From Bacteroidota bacterium (lineage in GTDB: Bacteria > Bacteroidota > Bacteroidia > Cytophagales > Cyclobacteriaceae): a DNA stretch of 9,906 nt. Where the stretch lies: assembly GCA_023431285.1 (NCBI GenBank), contig JAEYXN010000322.1, positions 1 through 9,906 of the forward strand. The letters are read 5' to 3'. A program made the translations under genes and the position numbers. A model generated the notes under the pieces. The model did no database searches and was not told where the DNA came from. It saw only the letters and a program-made list of their open reading frames with translations. Shown piece by piece: positions 1-6,996 of this stretch. Every line of letters begins with the position of its first letter. Within the stretch, counting starts at the first letter, position 1.

Positions 1-760
1 ACAGGTTCAAGGTCTGTGTAAGCTTATTCAAGCTCTGTTGCGCTTTTTGTAGCGTGGCGGCAAGTTCCATCTCCTTAAGTGAATCGCTAAGGCTTCTGAA
101 GTTCGCCAACGTAGGCTTCAGATCATCAAGACTCTTGTTGAGGTTGCCCGCGACCGACTGAAAACTGTTCGACAACTCATTGATGTTTGCGTTTGCTGAA
201 GATAATGTTTTATTCAAAAGGCCAGGAGTAGGCTGCAGACCTTTGAAGACAGTATCCAGGCGTTGTGAGTTCGCATTCAGGTTGTCGAGAACTATATTCA
301 GCTTCTTCAAAGTAGTCTGAAGGTTTTCAGATACTGGTTCGGCATTCTCTGTAAAAAGGTCCATCAATCCTTTCGCGACATCAGAACGAAGGGTGTCCTT
401 AGGTTTAAGAATAGTGCCGTCTGGTTTGATATTCATTTGGATAAAACGTCCACCCAGCAGTTCACCATTCAGGATTGCAATCGAAGATTTTGTTACGATG
501 ATGTCTGAATCAATATCTAACTCTACCACTACACGATTTTTGCTTTGCTGGATTTGTATATCGCTCACACGTCCCACCGCATAGCCGTTTAGCAGAATCT
601 GGTTCGACTCCGTGAGCCCATCGACGTTTGAGTATATTGTATAGTACTTGTTGGTTGTGGAAAAGAAGTCAATACCCTTTAGGAAGTTGAACCCAAAATA
701 CAATAACGTTATTGCGGCCACCATGAAAAGGCCCACCTTGAATTCCCGGGATAAATTCAT
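1..760 (-). CDS. MlaD/MCE family lipid-transport protein (3' end cut by window edge)
   Basis: This is the substrate-binding MCE component of an ABC-type lipid transporter, anchored in the inner membrane and facing the periplasm; the family moves phospholipids or other lipids between the membranes. Translation from the ATG at 760 gives at least 253 residues with no stop before the edge. Residues 8-27 form one N-terminal membrane anchor (KVGLFMVAAITLLYFGFNFL). Residues about 38-116 are the MCE domain, with the typical YSNVDGLTESNQILLNGYAVG pattern split around G48 and G63, and the LLGGRFIQ strand. From about 135 on there is a long polar, Leu/Asn-rich helical stretch typical of the coiled needle of MCE proteins. 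It lies 129 bp downstream of the amidase on the same strand. The ATPase and permease partners are not in the window. Family assignment is firm; the substrate is unknown. Confidence 0.92.
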   Translation of the reverse strand, partial: MNLSREFKVGLFMVAAITLLYFGFNFLKGIDFFSTTNKYYTIYSNVDGLTESNQILLNGYAVGRVSDIQIQQSKNRVVVELDIDSDIIVTKSSIAILNGELLGGRFIQMNIKPDGTILKPKDTLRSDVAKGLMDLFTENAEPVSENLQTTLKKLNIVLDNLNANSQRLDTVFKGLQPTPGLLNKTLSSANANINELSNSFQSVAGNLNKSLDDLKPTLANFRSLSDSLKEMELAATLQKAQQSLNKLTQTLNL

Positions 761-837
761 TTTACTCACTTATTTCTGAAGTTCGAGGCTTTTCGAAAGG
801 CGTTGCGCCACCCGATGCGTTCGCACTATTGTCCGGG

Positions 838-868
838 TAAATATAATTATAGTATTATAGAATGTCGA
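838..868 (-). promoter_or_regulatory. Possible promoter for the MCE gene
   Basis: In the AT-rich gap between the amidase and the MCE gene, the minus strand reads TATATTTA at 845-838, five of six fixed positions of the Bacteroidota -7 element TAnnTTTG. A TCGACA at 868-863 lies 17 bases upstream and only loosely resembles a -33/-35 element. The predicted start would leave a leader of about 70 bases before the ATG at 760. This suggests the MCE gene may be transcribed independently of the amidase, but it is a motif match only. Confidence 0.35.
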
Positions 869-889
869 AAATAGGGGAACTAATGTCTG

Positions 890-1675
890 TCAATGGATCG
901 ACTCAACCTCGGCTTTGTATTCCTTAAATGCCCGGTAAATTCCGGATGCAATAAGGTCCTGACCCTCCTCCGTGGCAAGAAACTTCTCTTCGGGAGAGTT
1001 TGACAAAAATCCGGTTTCAATTAAGACACTTGGCATGGTAGTCCTCCACAATACGAGGAATCCAGCTTGCTTGACGCCGCGGCTAACCCTGCCAACCCGC
1101 TTACTAAACTGGTCTTCCACTTTCTGGGCAAAACTCAGGCTGCTGGACTGATACGCGCTTTGAGTCAGCGTAAAAAGAATGTAAGATTCAGGACTGTTCG
1201 GATCGAATCCCTCGTATCGTTCCTGATAATTTTCATCGAGGAGAATCACAGAGTTTTCGCGTTTCGCGACCGATAAGTTGTTGTCATCAACATGAAGCCC
1301 CATCACATAGGTTTCCGTGCCAAACGCCCGCGCATTCTTATTCGCATTGGCATGGATACAAATAAATAAGTCTGCCTTTGCTTTATTGGCGATGTCGGCG
1401 CGCTCATCTAACGGGAGGTACCGGTCATCCTTCCTGGTGTAGATTACCTTTACTCCGGGAATGTTTTTTTCGATGTAATTACCAACCTTCAGCGCGATCT
1501 TAAGCGCCAGGTCTTTCTCCTTAATGATTTTCCCGCTTGTCCCGTTGTCCTTTCCGCCATGTCCCGCATCAATGACAACGACGTCAACCTTAGACTCTTT
1601 AGGGGTGATAGTAGTGCTGGAAGAGTTTAGCAAGGTTATTGCTAAAAATAACGCCGATAGTCCTATATTCCTCAC
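890..1675 (-). CDS. N-acetylmuramoyl-L-alanine amidase (Amidase_3, AmiC-like), exported
   Basis: A zinc-dependent enzyme that cuts the bond between MurNAc and the peptide stem of peptidoglycan, used in cell separation and wall turnover in the periplasm. From the GTG at 1675 it has 261 residues. Residues 1-20 are a signal peptide (MRNIGLSALFLAITLLNSSS). The catalytic domain starts at about 30 with VVVIDAGHGG, where H39 is the first zinc ligand; E53 (IIKEKDLAL) and H108 (CIHAN) match the other ligands, and E220 in LIETGFLSN the catalytic glutamate. A long insertion, about 130-185, separates the two halves, as is common in Bacteroidota amidases; in E. coli AmiC an insertion at an equivalent place is inhibitory. 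The frame stays open to a TTG at 1717, but the GTG follows GAAAGGACC, an SD-like match, and gives a better signal peptide. It is divergent from lptD. Confidence 0.93.
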   Translation of the reverse strand: MRNIGLSALFLAITLLNSSSTTITPKESKVDVVVIDAGHGGKDNGTSGKIIKEKDLALKIALKVGNYIEKNIPGVKVIYTRKDDRYLPLDERADIANKAKADLFICIHANANKNARAFGTETYVMGLHVDDNNLSVAKRENSVILLDENYQERYEGFDPNSPESYILFTLTQSAYQSSSLSFAQKVEDQFSKRVGRVSRGVKQAGFLVLWRTTMPSVLIETGFLSNSPEEKFLATEEGQDLIASGIYRAFKEYKAEVESIH

Positions 1676-1681
1676 GGTCCT

Positions 1682-1712
1682 TTCAATGTTCTGAGTATTT
1701 GCAATAACTTTA
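1682..1712 (+). promoter_or_regulatory. Possible lptD promoter inside the divergent start region
   Basis: TAACTTTA at 1705-1712 matches five of six fixed positions of the Bacteroidota -7 element, with TTC (instead of TTG) at 1682-1684, 20 bases upstream. Transcription would begin near 1719. That would make the GTG at 1721 almost leaderless, but would leave a normal leader of about 50 bases for the alternative GTG at 1769. It overlaps the first codons of the longest possible amidase frame, another reason to prefer the shorter amidase start. Confidence 0.3.
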
Positions 1713-1720
1713 CGCAAATT

Positions 1721-4447
1721 GTGAATTTTTTAGTTAAACCTAAAGAACTGATTTTCAACCCGGCATCCGTGCGGAATTTTTTCTTAATCCTTTGCTTTGC
1801 TCTTCTCTCCGTTTCCAGGCTTTCCGCGCAGGAACGCGATGACATTATCCCCGCCGACACCGCCCAACTTCAAAATACCGACTCCCTTGCCACCGGAGGT
1901 CTTATCAAAAGTGATACCATTGTTAAGCCGCCTCCGACAAAAGGAGATATCGAAACAACAATCAATTATACCGCCCGAGACTCCATCCGCGCAAGCGTAG
2001 ACGGAAAGATGATCTGGCTCTACGGCAACGCAAAAATCGTATACGGTGATGTAGAACTTGAAGCCGAAGAGATCATCATCGATTATGGGAACAACACCCT
2101 TACTGCAAACGGGATACGGGACTCAACCGGCGCCCGCGTTGGATACCCCATCTTTAAGAACGGGGCGGAGGTCTATGAAACCAAAGATATCATTTACAAT
2201 TTCAAGACACGACGCGCACGCATCAGTGAAGTGGTGACAAAACAGGGCGACGGGTTTCTGCACGCCAACGCGGCCTTCAAAAACGAAAAGAACGAGATTC
2301 TTAGTATTAATAACAGTTATACAACCTGTAACCTGGAGCATCCGCACTTCCGGATAAAGTCAACAAAAACAAAAGCGATCCCGGATGACAAGATCGTCTC
2401 CGGGCCGTTTTACCTGGAATTCAATGACATCCCATTGCCTGCGGCATTTTTGTTCGGAATGTTTCCGGCTAAACAAGAGGCCACTTCCGGAATCATCTTC
2501 CCTTCTTTCGGTGAAGAGAAGCGACGCGGATTCAACCTCAGGGGTGGAGGCTATTTCTTTGACATAAGTGAGTATGTCAAGCTTACTGTCACAGGAGATA
2601 TTTATTCCCGAGGGGGTCACGCTTTGAACGCCAGCTCAAATTATATGAAACGTTATGCGTACAACGGGGCCGTTAACTTTTCGTACTCGAAGAATCCCGA
2701 CTCTGATGATAAGATTGAAACAACGAACGACACCCGCGACTTCCGCCTAACCTGGAGCCACTCTCCGCAATCAAAGGGTACAGGCCGATTCGCCGCGTCG
2801 GTCAACGCAGCTACTGCCACTTTCAACAAGAACAACAATCTGGTATACGGCAACGGCACTGATCTCTACACTTCTTCATTGAACGCTATCACTGCGAAAC
2901 TTTCATCGAATGTATCCTATAGCAAACGGTTCTCCGGAACTCCGTTTTCAATGGGCTTGAATGTGAGCCACAATCAGGACTTGCAGACCCGGCAGGTAGA
3001 CCTGCAGTTGCCCAGCCTTTCCGTGAACATGACCAACCTTTATCCGTTCCAGAAAAAAACCGGGGAGGCCGGCGCTCTGGACAATCTCTCAGTGGCCTAT
3101 ACAATGAACGCTTCGAACAGGATCACCAACAACGTGGGTCGCATTGGTCAAAACGAAAATCAGGATAGCATCGCTGCTTTTACATTCGACAACCTGGGGA
3201 GATTCATTGAAAACGGCCGGAAAGGTGTGCGCCACTCTATCCCTGTATCCTTTTCTTTCAAGGCCCTCAAACACCTGACTATCTCTCCTTCCGTAAATTA
3301 TGAAGAGAAGTGGTATGGTGAACGTATCGATTGGGATATGGACGCGGATGGGAATATTTATCAGAAAGAAGTTTTGAAAGACTTCTCCCGCATTGCCAAC
3401 TACAGCACAAGTGTGGGATTGACCACCCGCCTTTATGGGATGTACCTTGTCAAAAATCCGAACCGTCGCGTTAAGGCAATCCGCCACGTGATGAATCCCA
3501 CCGTTTCCTTCGGTTACACTCCTGACTTCACAACGTTCAGTTCCCCTGGAGTGGATGCCGTTCCTGATCGCAGCAAATACTTCGAAGAATTCGTAGACAA
3601 CACCGGAAGAAAAGTTTATCGCTCTGTTCATGAGGGCTCAGTATACGGAGGATCAACAACGGGCAAAAGCCGGTCCATGGGATTTGGAATCGGGAACAAC
3701 GTCGAAATGAAAGTAAAAAATGCAAACGACTCAATTGCGCGCAAGGTCATGTTGCTCAACAACCTTTCTATAAACAGCAGTTACAATTTTGAAGCTGAAG
3801 AATTCAACCTTTCAAACATCAACCTGTCAGCGAACACAAACATCCTTGACAACCTGATCAACATGAATTTCGGAGCAACGCTGGATCCGTATTTCATTGG
3901 CATCGAAGAAGGACGAGAGGTCCGCAAAAATACGTTGGCCTGGAAGAATGGACAGCTGGGTCGTATTACATCCGCCACGCTGAACCTGAGCACAAACCTC
4001 AACCCAAAGGGACGCAATAAACAGAATTCAAGCAGGGAAAAGATTGCAAAGTCGGATCTGCCGGAGCATGAGAAAGAGTACTTGCTGGCGAATCCGGATG
4101 TTTATGTCGACTTCGAAATTCCATGGGAGATGAACTTAGGATTTAACTTGCGCTACTCTAATCCGCTGAATGCAAAACCGGAGTTCGTACAGGCATTGCA
4201 GGCTTCTGGAAACGTTTCAATCTCAGAAAAATGGAAGATCACGTACGCCAGTGGATATGACTTCCAGAGCAAAGCTTTCACTCAAACCAACCTCGGTATT
4301 TCGCGCGACCTCCATTGCTGGACAATGAATCTTAACTGGACCCCATTCGGAAGATTTCAATCATACTTTTTTGTGATTGCTGTTAAAGCATCTATTCTGC
4401 AGGATCTCAAACTGGAGCGTCGCAAGCCTTGGTTCGACAACCTCTAA
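1721..4447 (+). CDS. lptD: LPS-assembly outer-membrane protein LptD
   Basis: LptD is the outer-membrane beta-barrel that, with LptE, inserts lipopolysaccharide into the outer leaflet. The 908-residue product has a signal peptide ending in SAQ (cleavage near residues 36/37), an OstA/LptA-like beta-jellyroll at about 85-215 (WLYGNAKIVYGDVELEAEEI), a conserved TTCNLEHPHFRI segment at 201-212, then a long barrel of alternating beta-strands rich in Asn, Ser and aromatics, ending in LERRKPWFDNL. Size is normal for Bacteroidota. Apart from C25 in the signal peptide there are only two cysteines, C203 in the N-terminal domain and C866 near the C-terminus. Start: GTG at 1721 is the longest; GTG at 1769 would give MRNFFLILCFALLSVS, a more compact signal peptide, and may be the true start. 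It is divergent from the amidase. No lptE is visible in the window. Confidence 0.93.
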   Translation: MNFLVKPKELIFNPASVRNFFLILCFALLSVSRLSAQERDDIIPADTAQLQNTDSLATGGLIKSDTIVKPPPTKGDIETTINYTARDSIRASVDGKMIWLYGNAKIVYGDVELEAEEIIIDYGNNTLTANGIRDSTGARVGYPIFKNGAEVYETKDIIYNFKTRRARISEVVTKQGDGFLHANAAFKNEKNEILSINNSYTTCNLEHPHFRIKSTKTKAIPDDKIVSGPFYLEFNDIPLPAAFLFGMFPAKQEATSGIIFPSFGEEKRRGFNLRGGGYFFDISEYVKLTVTGDIYSRGGHALNASSNYMKRYAYNGAVNFSYSKNPDSDDKIETTNDTRDFRLTWSHSPQSKGTGRFAASVNAATATFNKNNNLVYGNGTDLYTSSLNAITAKLSSNVSYSKRFSGTPFSMGLNVSHNQDLQTRQVDLQLPSLSVNMTNLYPFQKKTGEAGALDNLSVAYTMNASNRITNNVGRIGQNENQDSIAAFTFDNLGRFIENGRKGVRHSIPVSFSFKALKHLTISPSVNYEEKWYGERIDWDMDADGNIYQKEVLKDFSRIANYSTSVGLTTRLYGMYLVKNPNRRVKAIRHVMNPTVSFGYTPDFTTFSSPGVDAVPDRSKYFEEFVDNTGRKVYRSVHEGSVYGGSTTGKSRSMGFGIGNNVEMKVKNANDSIARKVMLLNNLSINSSYNFEAEEFNLSNINLSANTNILDNLINMNFGATLDPYFIGIEEGREVRKNTLAWKNGQLGRITSATLNLSTNLNPKGRNKQNSSREKIAKSDLPEHEKEYLLANPDVYVDFEIPWEMNLGFNLRYSNPLNAKPEFVQALQASGNVSISEKWKITYASGYDFQSKAFTQTNLGISRDLHCWTMNLNWTPFGRFQSYFFVIAVKASILQDLKLERRKPWFDNL

Positions 4448-4564
4448 GCCGTTTTCTCCGGACAGTTTCTCCTTTGAATAAACCACCCGTTCGGTGAGAT
4501 GGCAATGCATTCTGCCGAAAACTTAAAACTGCAGAAACAAAATATTAACTTGGGATAACGTACT

Positions 4565-4960
4565 ATGAAGCCCACTCAAGGATTGAAAGCTCTTGTCGTC
4601 GAAGACGATCGTGTGATCCAGTCTGTGATCAAAGCCAGCCTCGAATCTATCGGCATACCAACTGTGGTTGCTCAGAATGGAGTCGAGGCGGTGAAAGCGA
4701 TCAAGGCCGACGTATTCGATTTTGTATTAATGGACATACGTATGCCAGAGCAGGACGGTCTCGATGCAACACGGTGGATACGTGATGTGGAAGTTGAAAG
4801 CGCGGTAAGACATGTGCCTATCTTCGCCCTTACCACCTACGCGTCCGATGAACATACCCAGGAGATCCTCGACGCCGGGATGGACGAACATCTTGTCAAG
4901 CCCTTCAACCTGGATGTTTTCAGAAAAGTGCTCGACAAATATTTCCCCGGCGCAGTGTAA
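4565..4960 (+). CDS. Stand-alone receiver-domain (CheY-like) response regulator
   Basis: A 131-residue protein that is a single REC domain with no output domain, so it would signal by protein contact or pass phosphate on, as CheY or Spo0F do. The acidic pocket is E13, D14 and D15 (VVEDD), the phospho-acceptor is D57 in VLMDIRMPEQDG, the switch threonine is T90 or T91 (FALTTYA) and the conserved lysine is K112 (LVKPF). All key residues are present, so it should be phosphorylatable. The sequence style (MDIRMPEQDGLDATRWIR, AGMDEHLVKPF) resembles the receivers of hybrid histidine kinases more than those of DNA-binding regulators. No histidine kinase lies in the window, so its partner is unknown. 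It has 117 bases of upstream gap, with no promoter I would trust, and 55 bases to plsC. Confidence 0.92.
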   Translation: MKPTQGLKALVVEDDRVIQSVIKASLESIGIPTVVAQNGVEAVKAIKADVFDFVLMDIRMPEQDGLDATRWIRDVEVESAVRHVPIFALTTYASDEHTQEILDAGMDEHLVKPFNLDVFRKVLDKYFPGAV

Positions 4961-4968
4961 TATCCCTT

Positions 4969-4989
4969 TTGGCAACTTGCCCAACTTTT
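4969..4989 (+). terminator. Weak terminator-like hairpin after the response regulator
   Basis: TTGGCAACTTGCCCAAC followed by TTTT, just after the stop at 4960. GGCA and TGCC (4971-4974, 4978-4981) form a 4-bp stem with a 3-base loop, with TT/AA outside if one C is bulged. The stem is short and the T-run only four long, so it may not terminate efficiently; plsC begins 26 bases later and could be read through. Confidence 0.25.
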
Positions 4990-5015
4990 AAGAACTTTCG
5001 GCTTAATCTAAGCTC

Positions 5016-5738
5016 TTGAAATTCGTTCGATCATTTTTTCAGCTGCTTTACATCATCTGGGTGGGGATCGTCTTCACGGTGTTTATGATCATCTTCCTTC
5101 CCGGCCTCACTCTTCCTTTCTTTTTTGGACTTGGCCGCGTAGGTTATTTCTTTTTGTTTATCTGGAGCTGGATCTTCAGTAAACTAACTTTCATCCGATA
5201 TGAATTCTACGGTCGCGAAAAGATCGACAGAAAGAAAGCTTACATCTATGTAAGTAACCATACTTCATTTCTCGACTTGCCCGGAATCCGTATGATCATC
5301 CCTGGACAGTTCAGGCCACTGGCGAAAAAGGAACTATTGAAGATTCCCATCTTCGGTTGGATTGCTCGATCTGCGACGGTCATCGTTGATCGTTCAAGTA
5401 GTCAGAGCCGGAAAAAGAGTATGGACAGGTTAAAACAGATTCTCCTGGACGGTATATCTATTTTGATCTTTGTCGAGGGAACACAAAACAGAAGCAAGGA
5501 TCTTCTCCAGCCTTTCCACGATGGAGCGTTTCGAATTGCAGTCGATACACAACAACCTATTCTGCCTATGGTGGTGAAGGGCGCTGGACTACTGATGCCT
5601 CCCGGGACAATAAACCTCAAGCCGGGTGTGATCAGGATTTATGTAGGTGACGAAATCAGAACTGCCGGTCTCGACACAGACAGCATCAATTCGTTAAAGG
5701 AAAAAACAAGAGCTGTGATGTTGCAGATGCTTCAGTAG
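5016..5738 (+). CDS. 1-acyl-sn-glycerol-3-phosphate acyltransferase family protein (PlsC-like)
   Basis: A membrane acyltransferase of the PlsC family, which acylates lysophosphatidic acid to phosphatidic acid in phospholipid synthesis. The product has 240 residues, normal for PlsC. Residues 8-58 hold hydrophobic, membrane-embedded helices. Motif I is NHTSFLD (N81-D87), with the catalytic H82 and D87 pair intact. PLAKKEL at 101-107 fits motif II and ILPMVVKGAG at 182-191 fits motif IV. Motif III reads FVEGTQNRS (152-160) instead of the usual FPEGTRS: the proline is valine and the first arginine is glutamine, while E154, G155 and T156 are kept. The start is a TTG at 5016, giving MKFVRSFFQLL; no ATG lies near a suitable place. 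It converges on rsmG with 7 bases between the stop codons. The family is firm; a different acyl acceptor is possible because of motif III. Confidence 0.9.
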   Translation: MKFVRSFFQLLYIIWVGIVFTVFMIIFLPGLTLPFFFGLGRVGYFFLFIWSWIFSKLTFIRYEFYGREKIDRKKAYIYVSNHTSFLDLPGIRMIIPGQFRPLAKKELLKIPIFGWIARSATVIVDRSSSQSRKKSMDRLKQILLDGISILIFVEGTQNRSKDLLQPFHDGAFRIAVDTQQPILPMVVKGAGLLMPPGTINLKPGVIRIYVGDEIRTAGLDTDSINSLKEKTRAVMLQMLQ

Positions 5739-5746
5739 ACTGAAGC
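5729..5746. terminator. Hairpin spanning the convergent plsC/rsmG stops
   Basis: A perfect 7-bp inverted repeat, GCTTCAG and CTGAAGC, around the 4-base loop TAGA. The loop contains the plsC stop (TAG at 5736-5738), and the last base of the repeat is the last base of the rsmG stop on the other strand. There is no T-run on either side, so it is not a classical Rho-independent terminator. In this position between convergent genes it may mark both transcript ends. Confidence 0.4.
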
Positions 5747-6375
5747 TACAACGGTATGTGTACTACCTTCTTCGTTTCAAAGAACTCCTCTTTGAAAGAC
5801 TCAGACAGATCATACAGCCTATAAGGCTTTCTTAATTCGTTCAATTCTTCCGCGAGGTCTCCGCCTTTGAGGTAAAGGATTCCATTGGAGACAGAATGCA
5901 CTGAGGTCTTTTTTACTTTCCCCTTTATCCACGAATGAAATTCGCGGATGCGCGTGACTGCACGACTCACAATAAAGTCGTACTCGCCTTTGACTTGCTC
6001 TGCGCGAATCTGTTCTCCTTTAACATTCGTCAATCCCAGGGAGTTTGCCACGCCATTGACTACCGTGATTTTCTTTCCGATGGAATCAATGAGATGGAAA
6101 CGGGCTTCCGGAAAAAGGATGGCAAGGGGTATTCCGGGAAATCCTCCGCCCGTACCAACGTCCAGGATATGCGCACCTTTCCGGAACTGTATAACGGTCG
6201 CAATCCCAAGAGAATGGAGGACGTGATTTATATAAAGGTTCTCGATGTCTTTCCTGGAAACCACATTGATCTTGTCGTTCCAGTCGGAATAAAGTTGAAA
6301 CAGAGCTTCGAATTGCTGTTTCTGCTTATCCGAAAGTGAAGGAAAGTAATGAAAGATGATGTCGGCGGTCACCAC
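5746..6375 (-). CDS. rsmG: 16S rRNA (guanine(527)-N(7))-methyltransferase RsmG
   Basis: RsmG (GidB) uses S-adenosylmethionine to methylate N7 of G527 in the 530 loop of 16S rRNA; in several bacteria its loss gives low-level streptomycin resistance. The 209-residue product is of normal length. It has the N-terminal helical part with LYSDWNDKINVVSRKD (28-43), the SAM-binding loop LDVGTGGGFPGIPLAI (71-86), the HLIDSIGKK strand and loop (94-102), a VSRAV motif (136-140) and a C-terminal ETKKVVHIPL. The start is one of two consecutive GTG codons at 6375 or 6372; no ATG is available nearby. It begins 9 bases after the sigma-factor stop, so it is very probably the last gene of the glycosyltransferase-sigma-rsmG operon. 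Confidence 0.95.
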   Translation of the reverse strand: MVTADIIFHYFPSLSDKQKQQFEALFQLYSDWNDKINVVSRKDIENLYINHVLHSLGIATVIQFRKGAHILDVGTGGGFPGIPLAILFPEARFHLIDSIGKKITVVNGVANSLGLTNVKGEQIRAEQVKGEYDFIVSRAVTRIREFHSWIKGKVKKTSVHSVSNGILYLKGGDLAEELNELRKPYRLYDLSESFKEEFFETKKVVHIPL

Positions 6376-6384
6376 GAGGGAAGA

Positions 6385-6996
6385 TCAGATATGATCGCGC
6401 TTGTTTTTAACCATTTCGAACATGAGTTCCCGCGCGCGGTGAAGCTGAGCCTTCACTGTTCCAAGAGGTGCGTCAAGTTCTTCGGCAATTTCCTCGTAAG
6501 AAAGCTCACTGAAATATCTCAGGCGGACCAGCTTCTGATACTTCGGCGGAAGCTTATCGACGAAAACCTGAACAAGTTCTGCTTTCTGAATCTTGATCGC
6601 CTCCTCCTGCGGATCAAGATTGAAGTCCTCCACATCGATAGACACAGACTGTCCATCGTCATCGGTAAAGGTATTGTCAATACTCATCGTATTGAGCTTC
6701 TTCTTCCGGATAAAATCGATCGTGTTATTCGTTGCGATACGGAACAGCCACGTGCTGAACGTGAAGTCCTTCTTGAAACGGTGGAGTGAGCGAAAAGCTT
6801 TGGCAAAGGATTCGATCGTCAGATCTTCCGCGTCATCGACATTGCGGACCATTTTCAGGATCATATGATAGACCGGACGTTTATAACGTTGAAGCAGTTT
6901 CGCAAAAGCCGTGTCATCGCCATTGACCGCCATGTCGATCAGGCGGAAATCCTCCATAGCTTTGGATGAGAACCTGCTTTCTTCTAATTCTTCCAT
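6385..6996 (-). CDS. RNA polymerase sigma factor, sigma-70 family, ECF type
   Basis: A two-domain alternative sigma factor of 203 residues. Region 2 covers about 24-99: the stretch from YHMILKMVRNVDDAEDLTIE into FAKAFRSLHRF, then TFSTWLFRIATNNTIDFIRKKK, which binds core polymerase and the -10-type element. An acidic linker follows (105-135, with TDDDGQ and DVEDFNLDPQEE). Region 4 at about 147-196 carries the helix-turn-helix LSYEEIAEELDAPLGTVKAQLHRARE. The frame is open up to an ATG at 7080, but the ATG at 6996 (MEELEESRFS) is preferred because the longer form would run about 100 bp into the glycosyltransferase gene and its extra N-terminus looks unlike a protein domain. With 6996 the gene overlaps the glycosyltransferase by 13 bp, suggesting translational coupling. 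No anti-sigma factor lies beside it, unlike many ECF loci, so its control is unclear. Confidence 0.92.
   Translation of the reverse strand: MEELEESRFSSKAMEDFRLIDMAVNGDDTAFAKLLQRYKRPVYHMILKMVRNVDDAEDLTIESFAKAFRSLHRFKKDFTFSTWLFRIATNNTIDFIRKKKLNTMSIDNTFTDDDGQSVSIDVEDFNLDPQEEAIKIQKAELVQVFVDKLPPKYQKLVRLRYFSELSYEEIAEELDAPLGTVKAQLHRARELMFEMVKNKRDHI

Noticed and set aside
3089..3631. A 180-codon minus-strand open frame inside lptD
   Set aside because: It lies fully antisense to a well-supported gene and has no recognisable domain; lptD clearly explains the coding signal.
5935..6789. Plus-strand open frames of 90-146 codons opposite rsmG and the sigma factor
   Set aside because: Antisense to two genes with clear family motifs; their products look unlike any protein family and are a by-product of codon use on the other strand.
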